Shown: positions 19,801-27,227 of the stretch, piece after piece | Layout of the letters: each line of letters begins with the position of its first letter | Numbering within the stretch: the stretch's first letter is position 1 | Assembly (NCBI GenBank): GCA_949297765.1 | Contig: CASFTV010000018.1 | Location: 1-64,000, forward strand | Reading direction: 5' to 3' | DNA: 64,000 nucleotides | Source: an uncultured bacterium | Lineage (GTDB): Bacteria; Verrucomicrobiota; Lentisphaeria; Victivallales; UBA1829 | Position numbers and translations under genes: made by a program | The notes under the pieces: model-generated | What the model was told of the DNA's origin: nothing | The model's input: the letters and a program-made list of their open reading frames with translations, nothing else | Databases searched by the model: none

Positions 19801-19947
19801 TTCCACCTGGAACAGGGAATCCGGCGGACGGGAAATCTCTCCGCCGCCACACAAACACGCGGCAGACAGAAGAACGGAAAAGACCGGGAGAAAAGATCTG
19901 CGAACAGCAGAGCATGCGCCATTCGCCTCCATCGACATCGTACTCAT
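16891..19947 (-). CDS. Large secreted clan GH-A-like glycoside hydrolase
   Basis: This 1018-residue protein has an N-terminal signal sequence (VFSVLLSAACLCGG, about 20-36). Beta-rich modules precede the segment VIPGSALDFSGLLDAPAGKY, which leads into the TIM barrel (NGYNLVRFHHFDN). Catalytic candidates are E580 in SIINEGTLS and E710 in AVTEWNYVF. The C-terminal beta-domain ends GAFAYELLIEE. The proteins at 32383 and 45332 share this order and both landmarks, so the three are paralogues. The SRILILHLTDCLNSG segment also matches them. It is last in an operon with a GH63-like gene and a pseudopilin. The polysaccharide target is unknown. A Cys in LSAACLCGG leaves lipoprotein anchoring open. Confidence 0.85.
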   Translation of the reverse strand: MSTMSMEANGACSAVRRSFLPVFSVLLSAACLCGGGEISRPPDSLFQVEELPFKIVAAHPGWRGTSTQSAETLTFPGESPELRDGFEIRRGTFQIGSYGSLALEEGKKEAGNEMEVRLKFEAGKTVGFQLLFVTVSLPFPVEEDLRFRINGRWNRFAEYYNPSRPWQINIPKRSGNRIEIPLRRGFLTLAGNFQAMFQDNRKFNNKTASFRMIASPSESGNGEWSLEFRAEYKPYPSFPVSFDKEGGAEQKSLSPGIHRLGGVRFSVSGTALATKRDLPPASEARGRYWYLLCAGTEPLSLELALADGSREKLRLLNDAAIGEKESDSLRCLLFRSGGNVAESVRIDGSGKTLPLALSVSQDRIVPRVEARPLVIREGKEWKAVDLKKDVIPGSALDFSGLLDAPAGKYGFLKAAGETFEFERRPGIPVRFWGINVTHKVQFMSNEEIDRMTARFAANGYNLVRFHHFDNFLQKEGAVETTAADPEKIDRLDYFFASCKRRGIYITLDLYTSRQLKKGEIRKFPDRSVSGPDFKALALIDEEVMQNLERFAENLLTHTNPYTKLRWADDPALATVSIINEGTLSNNLRSPHVRKVYDEAFRKFRSESPENRTVGRREFERRIHAEAYSRYSSRLRKWGVKVPLTDLNYIMDPQSNLCRSVLDYVDLHYYWAHPTSNMPRNASPEDALGALGGISLLFPHRAFGRPFAVTEWNYVFPNSFRAEGGFLTGAYAALQNYAMLCRFDYASNPVRSIRPAHIVGFELANDPIARLTDLAGALFFLRGDVAPSDRRFAYRIAPDDANRQNSTPDSFRELGLIAQSGYFLNEAPEDTTVVPASQTLSGLRKNGRISAREAGTDGIRRSSTGQLEMNLFGRTFSVVTPRSEGFVGQAGSVLHGRTVSGRIGETFSAVLAASCGKEDLADSRRILILHLTDCLNSGLRFTSGDRSAVDRFGGLPLLLRKGSAEISLRSRVPGKAVLHVLDLSGKRTGRLPVEKRDGVLTFRLDNSGGAFAYELLIEE

Positions 19948-19971
19948 TGAAAAAATCCCTTTCTCTTCCGC

Positions 19972-20751
19972 TCAGTAGGTATGATTCTGAATCAGAGAAT
20001 ATTTATTGGCGAAGTTGCCGAGCGTAAACCAGTTGAATGTAGTTGAGGTGGTTCCCCAGACCATAGCGGTGTTGAAGGTGTGAAACCGGGCCATCACGAC
20101 ATGCCCGTCAAAGAGCAGCACCCCGGCCCGCATCTTGTTGCTGTGATGCATTCCGACGGAGCCCGGCCCCCAGAGTCCGGTCTCTCCGGTCGAAAAGTTA
20201 TATCCGACCACAGACGTGGTGTATTTTGTTGTTGCCGTGTAGTTATGTTCGGTCAGGAACATCGACTGGGAAGGCTGCTTCACCTGAGAACTTCTGACAA
20301 GAAGAGATTTTCCGCTGTTGTCCATGCAGCGTCCCCATCCCATGAGAAACGAATAGGACCGGGGCGGACGGGTCTTGTAGGACTCGTCTTCCCGGGGATA
20401 CGCCGAAGGATCACTCGGGCACCAGAATATTTTGAATCTCCTGTTGGAGATCTGCAGGGAATCCCCGCTGGTCACATAGTTCCGCGCAAACACATAATCC
20501 CAGTGATAGCTGTACATGTAGTAATTGGGAATGCCCGGTTCGTTGACGCCATAGGGAGGAGCCGCGACACCATCGTAATCGTTCAGATAAAAACCTTCAT
20601 ACGTCCCCATCGTCTTAAGCTGAGAGACACACTGAATGCTCCGGGCCTTCTCCCGTGCCGCATTCAGCGCCGGCAGAAGAAGCGCCGCAAGGATCGCGAT
20701 GATGGCAATTACGACAAGAAGCTCTATAAGGGTGAATTTTCTTCTCTTCAT
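19972..20751 (-). CDS. Pseudopilin (prepilin-type, H-X-DG class)
   Basis: This 259-residue protein starts [20 protein letters not shown], a very short leader and perfect prepilin signature, then [38 protein letters not shown] near the C-terminus is the H-X-DG motif with an 11-residue spacer. Its ATG overlaps the GH63-like stop by four bases, and the secreted glycosidase follows 24 bases later. It is therefore sandwiched between two hydrolases instead of following a regulator. The predicted location is the inner membrane or a pseudopilus. Confidence 0.94.
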   Translation of the reverse strand: MKRRKFTLIELLVVIAIIAILAALLLPALNAAREKARSIQCVSQLKTMGTYEGFYLNDYDGVAAPPYGVNEPGIPNYYMYSYHWDYVFARNYVTSGDSLQISNRRFKIFWCPSDPSAYPREDESYKTRPPRSYSFLMGWGRCMDNSGKSLLVRSSQVKQPSQSMFLTEHNYTATTKYTTSVVGYNFSTGETGLWGPGSVGMHHSNKMRAGVLLFDGHVVMARFHTFNTAMVWGTTSTTFNWFTLGNFANKYSLIQNHTY

Positions 20752-22364
20752 ACAATCGTCCTTTCTCTCTTTTGCTGTAGTTGATGAATCATATCAATAT
20801 ACAATGCTGCACTCCATCCATAGTCATAAAGAGCCTGATGATAAGGACTTGAGGAAGAACATGTCCCTTTCCGCATCAGTTCAGGCGGATCGCATTCTCT
20901 GCGGTCGTCGTAAAATTCAAAGAAGGTTCCATACTTCAGATAATATTTTTCCTCTTCCCGGACCGTTTCCTCCAGCAGCTTCCGCGCCTCATCCTTCCAG
21001 GAGCTGCGATCCAGTCCGAATGCGATCAGCCAGTTGATGTTGATCCACACCGGACCTCGCCACATGTCCTTCTGGTAAAACGAGTTGCATTTTCTGCTGA
21101 TGGAGGGGACCCGGAACGGTGTTCCGAATGTTTCCGGATTGTTCAGATGGCCAAGAAGCCGTTCCGCCTGCTCCCGAGACGGAGCCCCGCAGATCAGCGG
21201 AAGGAATCCGGAGGATGCCGCAATTCCGGTCTGTTTCCCCGAATGCAGATCGAAATCCATGTAGATCCCTTCCTCCGCATTCCAGAGCCGTTCGTTCATA
21301 AGAGCGTTCAGATGATTCCGACGGGCCGTCCACTTCTCCGCATCTTCTTCCATTCCAAGTTGTTGTGCAATCTTTGACAGACTCTCGCATTCCAGAGAGA
21401 GATAGGCGTTGAAATCGACAGCATCCAGCTGTACGGCGGAATCGAAACGGGGAGAATTATCCATTCCGCTCTCCCCGCTCCGGCAGAGGGGATTGCCTTC
21501 GATCTCCCATTCGACAAGTCCGGCGCCATCTGAATCGCGATGCGCCATGATCCACTCCACATACCGTTTCAGACGGGGATAGGAGCGGCGCAGAAACGCT
21601 TCGTCCATCCGTTCTTCCGTCAGGAGGCGGATTCCGAATGCCAGAATCGGCGGCTGCGTAATCGTTGAAATTTTCCGCGGAGACATCATGTGGGGAATCA
21701 GCCCCTCGTCCTGCTGGAACTCCAGGACCGCGGCAAGAATCTCCTTTGCCAGCTTCCAGTCAAGATGGCGCAGTCCAATCGCGTGAAACACGGAATCCCA
21801 GAGCCACATGGCCCGATGCGGCCAGCGGTCCGGAGTCGTCCAGCGGTACGGGAACGTTCCATAGGGTGAATAGATCTGCCCCTTCAGCTGGGAACACGCT
21901 TTTGCCAGAGTCTTCAGCGATCCCTCCTCGGAAAGACCGAAATCCGGAAGTCCGGCAAAGAAACGGAGACGGCGCTCAAACTCCGCCGGAAAATCAAGCC
22001 CCATCCATTCCGGACGGAAATGCGCCTTCACCCCCAGAAGAGTCCGTCCCTCCTTCCGGAGGACACCGATGGATTCCGGAAGATCTTCTATAGTTACATC
22101 TCCTTCCATAAGAAGATGATACGAATCAACCAGAATCCCTTCCGCGCCATCCGTCCGGAACGCATCCGACGAAAGGAAGCAGGACTCCGGTTTCCCGGAC
22201 CCGAAAACGATTCTGCCCTGTTCCACGGGCAGTTTGATCTGCAATGCGGCCGTATCCTCCGTCCGCAGGACCAGTCCCTCTGAAAAATCTGTTTTTCCTT
22301 CCAGACCGGAAAACGCCAGCAGTTGTCCTTTTCCCCAAATATTCAGAATATCCGTTGTTCTCAT
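20748..22364 (-). CDS. GH63/trehalase-like (alpha/alpha)6 glycosidase (mannosylglycerate-hydrolase type)
   Basis: This 538-residue protein has an N-terminal beta-domain and an (alpha/alpha)6 catalytic domain. Landmarks are [29 protein letters not shown], the [14 protein letters not shown] helix and [12 protein letters not shown], as in GH63 and mannosylglycerate-hydrolase-like enzymes. No signal peptide is present, so it acts in the cytoplasm, probably on imported oligosaccharides. A consensus promoter lies 32 bases upstream. It heads an operon with a pseudopilin and a secreted glycosidase. Exact specificity (mannose, glucose or glycoside acids) cannot be read from sequence. Confidence 0.85.
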   Translation of the reverse strand: MRTTDILNIWGKGQLLAFSGLEGKTDFSEGLVLRTEDTAALQIKLPVEQGRIVFGSGKPESCFLSSDAFRTDGAEGILVDSYHLLMEGDVTIEDLPESIGVLRKEGRTLLGVKAHFRPEWMGLDFPAEFERRLRFFAGLPDFGLSEEGSLKTLAKACSQLKGQIYSPYGTFPYRWTTPDRWPHRAMWLWDSVFHAIGLRHLDWKLAKEILAAVLEFQQDEGLIPHMMSPRKISTITQPPILAFGIRLLTEERMDEAFLRRSYPRLKRYVEWIMAHRDSDGAGLVEWEIEGNPLCRSGESGMDNSPRFDSAVQLDAVDFNAYLSLECESLSKIAQQLGMEEDAEKWTARRNHLNALMNERLWNAEEGIYMDFDLHSGKQTGIAASSGFLPLICGAPSREQAERLLGHLNNPETFGTPFRVPSISRKCNSFYQKDMWRGPVWININWLIAFGLDRSSWKDEARKLLEETVREEEKYYLKYGTFFEFYDDRRECDPPELMRKGTCSSSSPYHQALYDYGWSAALYIDMIHQLQQKRERTIV

Positions 22365-22395
22365 ATCCCTTTGAATCCTTGTTTCATTTCTATAA

Positions 22396-22424
22396 ATTAT
22401 ACTCTATTTTCCCGTTTGAGACAA
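22396..22424 (-). promoter_or_regulatory. Promoter of the GH63-pseudopilin-glycosidase operon
   Basis: Minus-strand TTGTCT (22419-22424), 17 bases, TATAAT (22396-22401), facing the start codon at 22364. Confidence 0.78.
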
Positions 22425-22445
22425 TAGCGTAAAACAGAAAAAATA

Positions 22446-22458
22446 TCAGGAATCCTGA
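22446..22458. promoter_or_regulatory. Palindrome TCAGGAATCCTGA upstream of the GH63 operon promoter
   Basis: A perfect 6-1-6 inverted repeat lies about 25 bases upstream of the -35 hexamer, where an activator could bind. It also lies just beyond the LysR stop, so it could instead be a weak terminator stem, though no T-run follows. The protein that would bind it is unknown. Confidence 0.35.
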
Positions 22459-22515
22459 CAAAGTTATGGGATATTCTGACATTGAGGAAAAGAGGGGGGA
22501 AGCGGTCCGCGAACT

Positions 22516-23418
22516 TCATGCACCGGTTTCGGGGAAGCGGTCGCGGATCCTTTCCAGAAAAATTTCGGCGGCCCTGGAAAACACCTGATATTTCTTCCAG
22601 ACGATGTCCAATCCGGATTCCAGTCCCGGCTCCAGGGGACGGAAGCAGAGCGCCGGATTTCCGAGCGTATCCACCAGTCCGTCAAGAGCAAGCGCATAGC
22701 CGATGCCGGATTCCACCATCAGCGCCGCATTGTAGATCAGATTGTATGTGGCGACAATATTGAGTTTTTCAAACTGCTTGCCGAACCATCCGGCACAGGC
22801 GTTCTTCACACTGCTCTGACGGATGCTGATCCGGGAACAGAGCAGCGGAAGCGGCAGAAGATCGGAGAGAGTCACGCTCTTTTTCTCCGCCAGCGGACTG
22901 TCTTTCCGCATGACCACGCCCCATACGTCTCGAAGCGGAAGCGGGAGAGAGTCATATTTCGAAATATCGACCGGCTGGATCAGAATTCCGAAATCCAGAA
23001 TGCCTTTGTCCAGACGCTCCATCACATCTTCGGCATTGCCGCTGTAAAGATTGTAGCGGATGTCGGGATACTCGCCGCGCAGCCCCCGGATCGTTTCTGC
23101 GATCAGCCTCATTGCCCGGGACTCTCCTCCGCCGATATGGACACTGCCGCCGACACTCTCCCCCATCAAACTGAAATCGGATTCGGTCCGGCTGACGATC
23201 TCCAAAACCTCCTCGGCCCGTTTCCGCAGAAAATGCCCTTCCGGAGTCAGAGTGATGCTCCGGTTGCTGCGGAGAAAAAGACGCTGTCCGAGTTCCTCCT
23301 CCAGATCCTGCAGCTGGCGCGACAGCGTCGGCTGGGTGACATGCAGAAACTTTGCCGCCCGCACAATGGTTCCTTCCCGGGCAACCGCAAGAAAATACCG
23401 CAGAACTCGAATTTCCAT
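22516..23418 (-). CDS. LysR-family transcriptional regulator
   Basis: This 300-residue protein has the LysR winged helix-turn-helix at the N-terminus (MEIRVLRYFLAVAREGTIVR, then HVTQPTLSRQLQDLEEELGQ) and an effector-binding domain of normal length. The start at 23418 follows GGAGGATGTGCTGAG. It is divergent from the exported redox cluster and shares a 163-base intergenic region with it, so it is the expected regulator of that cluster. The effector is unknown; relatives beside similar flavodoxin/CMD genes often respond to redox or electrophile stress, which is only an analogy. Confidence 0.95.
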   Translation of the reverse strand: MEIRVLRYFLAVAREGTIVRAAKFLHVTQPTLSRQLQDLEEELGQRLFLRSNRSITLTPEGHFLRKRAEEVLEIVSRTESDFSLMGESVGGSVHIGGGESRAMRLIAETIRGLRGEYPDIRYNLYSGNAEDVMERLDKGILDFGILIQPVDISKYDSLPLPLRDVWGVVMRKDSPLAEKKSVTLSDLLPLPLLCSRISIRQSSVKNACAGWFGKQFEKLNIVATYNLIYNAALMVESGIGYALALDGLVDTLGNPALCFRPLEPGLESGLDIVWKKYQVFSRAAEIFLERIRDRFPETGA

Positions 23419-23448
23419 CTCAGCACATCCTCCTTCGTTTCCGGATGA

Positions 23449-23477
23449 AAAATAGCATCGCATCCCATGCCTGTCAA
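23449..23477 (-). promoter_or_regulatory. Promoter of the LysR gene
   Basis: Minus-strand TTGACA (23472-23477), 17 bases, TATTTT (23449-23454), just upstream of the LysR ribosome binding site. Confidence 0.7.
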
Positions 23478-23491
23478 GCATGAAACTGTAT

Positions 23492-23532
23492 AATAAATAA
23501 GTATTTGTTATTTTAAAAAAATCCGCTATAAT
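23492..23532 (+). promoter_or_regulatory. Candidate LysR box and activator-dependent promoter of the redox cluster
   Basis: An imperfect inverted repeat AATAAATA-AG-TATTTGTT (23492-23509) overlaps the place where a -35 hexamer would be. TATAAT follows at 23527-23532. The lack of a good -35 together with the overlapping repeat fits activation by the divergently encoded LysR protein. Confidence 0.6.
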
Positions 23533-23581
23533 AAATCATGAAAAAAGAAATGATATTCAGAAATCCGAAAGGAAGGCGGAA

Positions 23582-23830
23582 ATGGATCATCAGGAAACAA
23601 TACGGCTGCGGCGCAATCTGAAGGACGCTGGATGCGGAGCGGCTCTGACAGAAAAATTCCTTGAACAAAAGAAAAACGGCGACATACGGGGACAGTTGCG
23701 AATACTGGCGGAACACCGGCGCTCTCTGCTGGAGAAACTCCATGCGGAGCAGAAAAAGATGGATTGTCTGGATTATCTCGTTTTCAATATACAACAACAG
23801 GACACCAACAAAATACGGAGGCGGCAATGA
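23582..23830 (+). CDS. Small helical protein of unknown function
   Basis: This 82-residue protein, preceded by AAAGGAAGGCGGAA, has no signal peptide. It is predicted to form two amphipathic helices, with the pattern LKDAGCGAALTEKFLEQ, then QLRILAEHRRSLLEKLHAEQ, then KKMDCLDYLVFNI. I recognise this pattern from small uncharacterised proteins encoded beside MerR/LysR regulators and flavodoxins in anaerobes, but know no function. It is the first gene of the redox cluster, and its stop overlaps the flavodoxin start (ATGA). Two cysteines invite a redox-sensing role, which is speculation. Confidence 0.82.
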   Translation: MDHQETIRLRRNLKDAGCGAALTEKFLEQKKNGDIRGQLRILAEHRRSLLEKLHAEQKKMDCLDYLVFNIQQQDTNKIRRRQ

Positions 23831-24417
23831 AAAAGAAAACAATGGCTCTGATGATGGCAGCGGCATCCTTTTTCGGGACAGGAGGCTGTTCGGCGGCGGA
23901 AACTCCGGCGGCACAGAAAGTACGACTCGAACCGGGCAAGGTGCTGATCGCCTTCTATTCGTGGAGCGGCAACACCCGTTTTGCGGCGGAACGGATTCAG
24001 AAACTCACCGGAGGAACGCTCTTTGAAATCAAACCCTTCAAACCGTATCCGGCGGATTACGGAGCCTGTGTCGACCAGGCAAAAAAGGAGTGCCGCGAAA
24101 AATTCACTCCTGATCTGGCGGCGGCCCCGGCGGATTTTGGAAAATACAATGTTGTTTTTGTCGGAACCCCGAACTGGTGGAGCACAATGGCGCCGCCGGT
24201 CCGGACCTTTCTCACACGCAATGACTTCCGGGGAAAGACCGTGATTCCCTTTGTCACGCACGGAGGCGGCGGAATGGCGGACTGTGAACGGGATATGCAG
24301 AAAGCGTGTCCGAACGCAGAGTTCCGCAAGGGAGGCGCCTTCTCCGGAAGCTCCATCCGGAGCGCGGGAAGCGCCCTGGAACAATGGATCGGGGAAGTGG
24401 CAGCAATCAGACAATGA
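23827..24417 (+). CDS. Exported flavodoxin-like lipoprotein
   Basis: This 196-residue protein has a lipoprotein signal with the lipid-attachment Cys at C21 (FFGTGGC). The flavodoxin fold starts at VLIAFYSWSGNTRFAAERIQ, the FMN phosphate loop. VVFVGTPNWWSTMAPPVRTF and VTHGGGGMADCERD are the other FMN-contact loops of the flavodoxin_4 group. Cytosolic homologues are common; here a lipobox places it in the envelope. The start is fixed by the four-base overlap with the small gene before it. It probably transfers electrons among the exported reductases downstream. Confidence 0.9.
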   Translation: MKKKTMALMMAAASFFGTGGCSAAETPAAQKVRLEPGKVLIAFYSWSGNTRFAAERIQKLTGGTLFEIKPFKPYPADYGACVDQAKKECREKFTPDLAAAPADFGKYNVVFVGTPNWWSTMAPPVRTFLTRNDFRGKTVIPFVTHGGGGMADCERDMQKACPNAEFRKGGAFSGSSIRSAGSALEQWIGEVAAIRQ

Positions 24418-24425
24418 GGTGCAGA

Positions 24426-25475
24426 ATGCGCGGGAAGCTCTTCTTCGGATGGATGGTTTTTCTTTTTTTCTGGATCAGACCAATGGAGGCAAAAGAAGAT
24501 ATGAGAAATGCTTTGAATCAAAAAGAACAGAACATCGTCGGAATCGCCATGTATGCCGCGCGCGGCGACATGCCGGAACTCAGAACCGCCCTGTCCGCCG
24601 GACTCGACGCGGGGCTGAGTGTAAATGAAATCAAGGAAATCCTTGTTCAGCTCTATGCGTACTGCGGATTCCCGCGCAGTCTGAATGCGCTCGGCAATTT
24701 CATGACACTTGTCCGGGAACGCGCGGCAAAAGGAATCAGCGATGCCGCGGGAAAACTTCCCGGTCCCCTCCCCTCCGGAAAAAGCATTGAGTTCGGAACG
24801 GCCAATCAGACCCGTCTCTGCGGAGGGCCGGTCAAAGGGGAACTCTTCGAGTTTGCTCCGGCGATCGACGAATATTTGAAAGCGCATCTCTTCGGCGATA
24901 TTTTCGGCAGAGACAATCTGGACTGGCGGACTCGGGAAATCGCAACCGTCGCCGCGCTCGGAGCAATGGACGGCGTCGAAAGCCAGCTCTCCTCCCATAT
25001 CGCCATTGCCCAACGCAACGGAGTCACCGATGCGCAGATCCGTGATATTCTGGAACTTGTCAAGCGCCATGCGCCGAGCATCTTCCCGCGCGGAGAAGAA
25101 AATACGGCGTATGCGCGGTATTTCAGCGGAAAATCCTATCTTGCTCCGCTGACAAAGGACAAACGACTCAACGTGCCGATGGCCAATGTAACTTTTGAAC
25201 CCGGATGCCGGAACAACTGGCACCGCCATACCGGAGGTCAGCTTCTGATCGCAGTCGGCGGCGTCGGCTTCTATCAGGAACGCGGAAAAGAGGCCCGGAA
25301 GCTGCTCCCCGGTGATGTGGTCGAAATTCCGCCGGATGTCGACCACTGGCACGGCGCCGCACCCGACAAGTGGTTCGCCCATCTTGCGATCGAATGCAAC
25401 CCCGGCACCAACCAGAACACCTGGCTTGAACCGGTTTCCGACGCGGAGTACAAAAACGCAACCTCCGGAAAATAA
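24426..25475 (+). CDS. Exported carboxymuconolactone decarboxylase-like and cupin fusion protein
   Basis: This 349-residue protein has an N-terminal hydrophobic segment (LFFGWMVFLFFWI) that probably acts as a signal. Two CMD/AhpD-like helical domains follow (about 30-110, YCGFPRSLNALGNF; about 140-220, REIATVAALGAMDG), then a C-terminal cupin (about 250-335) with the metal-ligand pattern NWHRHTGGQ and HWHGAAPDKW. The second CMD repeat has no CxxC pair, so AhpD-type disulfide chemistry is unlikely. The start at 24426 has GAGGTG upstream; ATG 24414, overlapping the flavodoxin stop, is the alternative. The reaction is unknown. Confidence 0.85.
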   Translation: MRGKLFFGWMVFLFFWIRPMEAKEDMRNALNQKEQNIVGIAMYAARGDMPELRTALSAGLDAGLSVNEIKEILVQLYAYCGFPRSLNALGNFMTLVRERAAKGISDAAGKLPGPLPSGKSIEFGTANQTRLCGGPVKGELFEFAPAIDEYLKAHLFGDIFGRDNLDWRTREIATVAALGAMDGVESQLSSHIAIAQRNGVTDAQIRDILELVKRHAPSIFPRGEENTAYARYFSGKSYLAPLTKDKRLNVPMANVTFEPGCRNNWHRHTGGQLLIAVGGVGFYQERGKEARKLLPGDVVEIPPDVDHWHGAAPDKWFAHLAIECNPGTNQNTWLEPVSDAEYKNATSGK

Positions 25476-25521
25476 ACAACTTGAGAACAGAAACGTCAAA
25501 CAAACAGAAACGAGGCCGAAT

Positions 25522-26070
25522 ATGCTCTTTTCCCGGATATCCGGGCGGAATCTTCCGTATCCCGAACGATCTGCGCACCGCTCCCGGAATACGGAGAAAA
25601 GAAACATTCCCGCGGAGAAAACCTTTTGCGTTTTTCCGCATGATGTCCGGGGAAAAATCCGGCTTGGATTTCTCGCGCTCTGGATGGCGGCGCTCCTTCC
25701 GTTCCCGGCAAAATCCGCAGAACGGAAGGGATCTCCTGCCCCAGAGCGGCAACTCACGCCGGAAAGCATTGTCCGGATTTCCCGGATCGAAGTTGATCCG
25801 GCGCGGCTTCCGGAGTACCTTGCGCTTGTCGCGGAGTGCGGACGCGCGTCGATGGCGGAGGAAGCGGGTGTCCGGATGATGTTTTCCATGCAGGAGAAGG
25901 CGCATCCAGAACGGATCACCATTCTGGAAATTTATGCCGATCCCGAAGCATACGGCCATCATATCCGGAGCGCACATTTCCGGAAATACAAGGAAAGAAG
26001 CCTGGAAATGGTCCGGAAACTGGAACTTCTCGATCAGATTCCGCTCGTCCCGGAAATGAAAATGAAATAA
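25522..26070 (+). CDS. Putative exported antibiotic-biosynthesis-monooxygenase (ABM) fold protein
   Basis: The C-terminal part (about 85-182) is an ABM/quinol monooxygenase ferredoxin-like fold: IVRISRIEVDPARLPEYLAL, then EEAGVRMMFSMQEK and ITILEIYADPEAYGHHIRSA. A hydrophobic stretch (LGFLALWMAALLPFPAKSAE, about 50-69) looks like a signal peptide, preceded by an unusually long 45-residue basic region. The true start could lie inside this region, and I give the longest plausible one. The protein sits between the CMD-cupin and cyclophilin-like genes. Heme or quinone oxidation is a family possibility only. Confidence 0.75.
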   Translation: MLFSRISGRNLPYPERSAHRSRNTEKRNIPAEKTFCVFPHDVRGKIRLGFLALWMAALLPFPAKSAERKGSPAPERQLTPESIVRISRIEVDPARLPEYLALVAECGRASMAEEAGVRMMFSMQEKAHPERITILEIYADPEAYGHHIRSAHFRKYKERSLEMVRKLELLDQIPLVPEMKMK

Positions 26071-26088
26071 CGGAAAGGAGTTGTCAAC

Positions 26089-26571
26089 ATGAAATGGCTC
26101 TGCTCTTCGCTGATCTCCGGCCTTCTGCTTGTTCTGAACGCATGCGGGAATGCGGAAACGTCCGCAGCATCCCCGCGGGAGGCCCCCGAAATCATGAACA
26201 GAAAACTGGAAATCCAGATCGGCAGCCGGACCGTGACAGCCGTTCTGTATGAGAGTGCGGCGGCGAAAGAGCTGCTCGCCCAGCTGCCGCTTACTCTGAC
26301 GCTGACCGATTACAACGCCACGGAGAAAATCGCCGATCTTCCGAAAAGGCTTTCGAGTTCCGGCGCACCGGACGGATTCACCCCGTCCGCAGGCGACATC
26401 GCCTACTATGCGCCGTGGGGAAATCTGGCGATTTTCTATCGACCATTCCGCTATTCAAAGCATCTGATCCGTCTCGGGAAAATCGAGAACGGCGGAATTC
26501 ATGAACTGAGCGGTCCCGGAGACCGGAAGGTCACCATCCGAGCACTCTCAGTCAAGGAGGAGACTCCATGA
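26089..26571 (+). CDS. Cyclophilin-like fold lipoprotein
   Basis: This 160-residue protein has a lipoprotein signal (LLLVLNAC, C19) after a good GGAAAGGAG site. The domain with LEIQIGSRTVTAVLYESAAA, LPLTLTLTDYN and GDIAYYAPWGNLAIFYRPF matches the cyclophilin-like small family often found beside flavodoxin and aldo/keto reductase genes. True cyclophilin catalytic residues are not expected, so isomerase activity should not be assumed. Its stop overlaps the start of the Tat flavoprotein (ATGA). Confidence 0.85.
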   Translation: MKWLCSSLISGLLLVLNACGNAETSAASPREAPEIMNRKLEIQIGSRTVTAVLYESAAAKELLAQLPLTLTLTDYNATEKIADLPKRLSSSGAPDGFTPSAGDIAYYAPWGNLAIFYRPFRYSKHLIRLGKIENGGIHELSGPGDRKVTIRALSVKEETP

Positions 26572-27224
26572 ATCGACGCGATTTTCTGAAAACCTCTCTG
26601 GCAGTCACAGCAGCCGCCGGTTCCGCCTTTTTCGGGAACCGGTTGCTGCATGCCGCAGAAACACCGGCGGGAAACAGAAAAAAAGGAGGAACCATGAAAA
26701 TTCTGGTCATCACCGGGAGTCCCCGGAAAAACGGAAATTCCAGCACGCTTGCGGAACACTTCATCCGGGGGGCAAAGGAGTCCGGTCACGCGATTGTCCG
26801 CTTCGATGCGGCGTTCCGGAACGTCCATCCCTGCATTGCCTGCAACAAATGCGACATGAACGGCGAATGTGTGTTCAAAGATGATTTTGAGTTCATCCGG
26901 AACCACATTACGGATGCGGGAATGGTGGTTTTCGCCACGCCGATGTACTATTTCGGCATCTCCGCCCAGATCAAGGCGGTGATCGACCGTTTTTATGCCA
27001 TCAACACCCTGATTCATGTTCCGAAGAAGGCCGCGCTGCTGATGACCTATGCGGACAACAACCGGCGCAAGGAAAAAGCAATCATCGACCATTATGAAGT
27101 TCTGCTGGATTACCTCGGCTGGAAGGATGCCGGACAGGTCATTGCGCCGGGGGTCTGGCCGGTGGGAGCGGTCAGTCGGACGCCGTTTCCGGAACAGGCG
27201 TACCGCCTGGGAAAGAGTGTGTGA
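26568..27224 (+). CDS. Tat-exported NADPH-dependent FMN reductase / iron-sulfur flavoprotein-like
   Basis: This 218-residue protein starts MNRRDFLKTSLAVTAAAG, a twin-arginine signal. From residue 43, MKILVITGSPRKNGNSS begins a flavodoxin-like FMN reductase domain. The compact cluster CIACNKCDMNGEC (about 85-97) resembles the cysteine motif of iron-sulfur flavoproteins, so both FMN and a cluster are plausible. FATPMYYFGISAQIKAVIDR is the usual dimer and FMN loop. Export in folded form fits cofactor loading in the cytoplasm. The M43 codon has its own near-ideal ribosome binding site, so a second, cytosolic product may be made. Confidence 0.88.
   Translation: MNRRDFLKTSLAVTAAAGSAFFGNRLLHAAETPAGNRKKGGTMKILVITGSPRKNGNSSTLAEHFIRGAKESGHAIVRFDAAFRNVHPCIACNKCDMNGECVFKDDFEFIRNHITDAGMVVFATPMYYFGISAQIKAVIDRFYAINTLIHVPKKAALLMTYADNNRRKEKAIIDHYEVLLDYLGWKDAGQVIAPGVWPVGAVSRTPFPEQAYRLGKSV
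26685..26696 (+). promoter_or_regulatory. Internal ribosome binding site within the Tat flavoprotein gene
   Basis: GGAGGA (26685-26690) stands four bases before ATG 26694, in frame, at the exact boundary between the Tat leader and the enzyme domain. It may drive a leaderless cytosolic form, or be a relic of a leader added upstream of an originally cytosolic gene. Confidence 0.55.
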
Positions 27225-27227
27225 TTC

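Noticed and set aside
16864-19950. 1028-residue plus-strand open frame opposite the glycosidase at 16891-19947
   Set aside because: The minus-strand frame has the catalytic residues, signal peptide and paralogues; the plus frame is low-complexity Arg/Gly/Ser and starts inside the terminator region.
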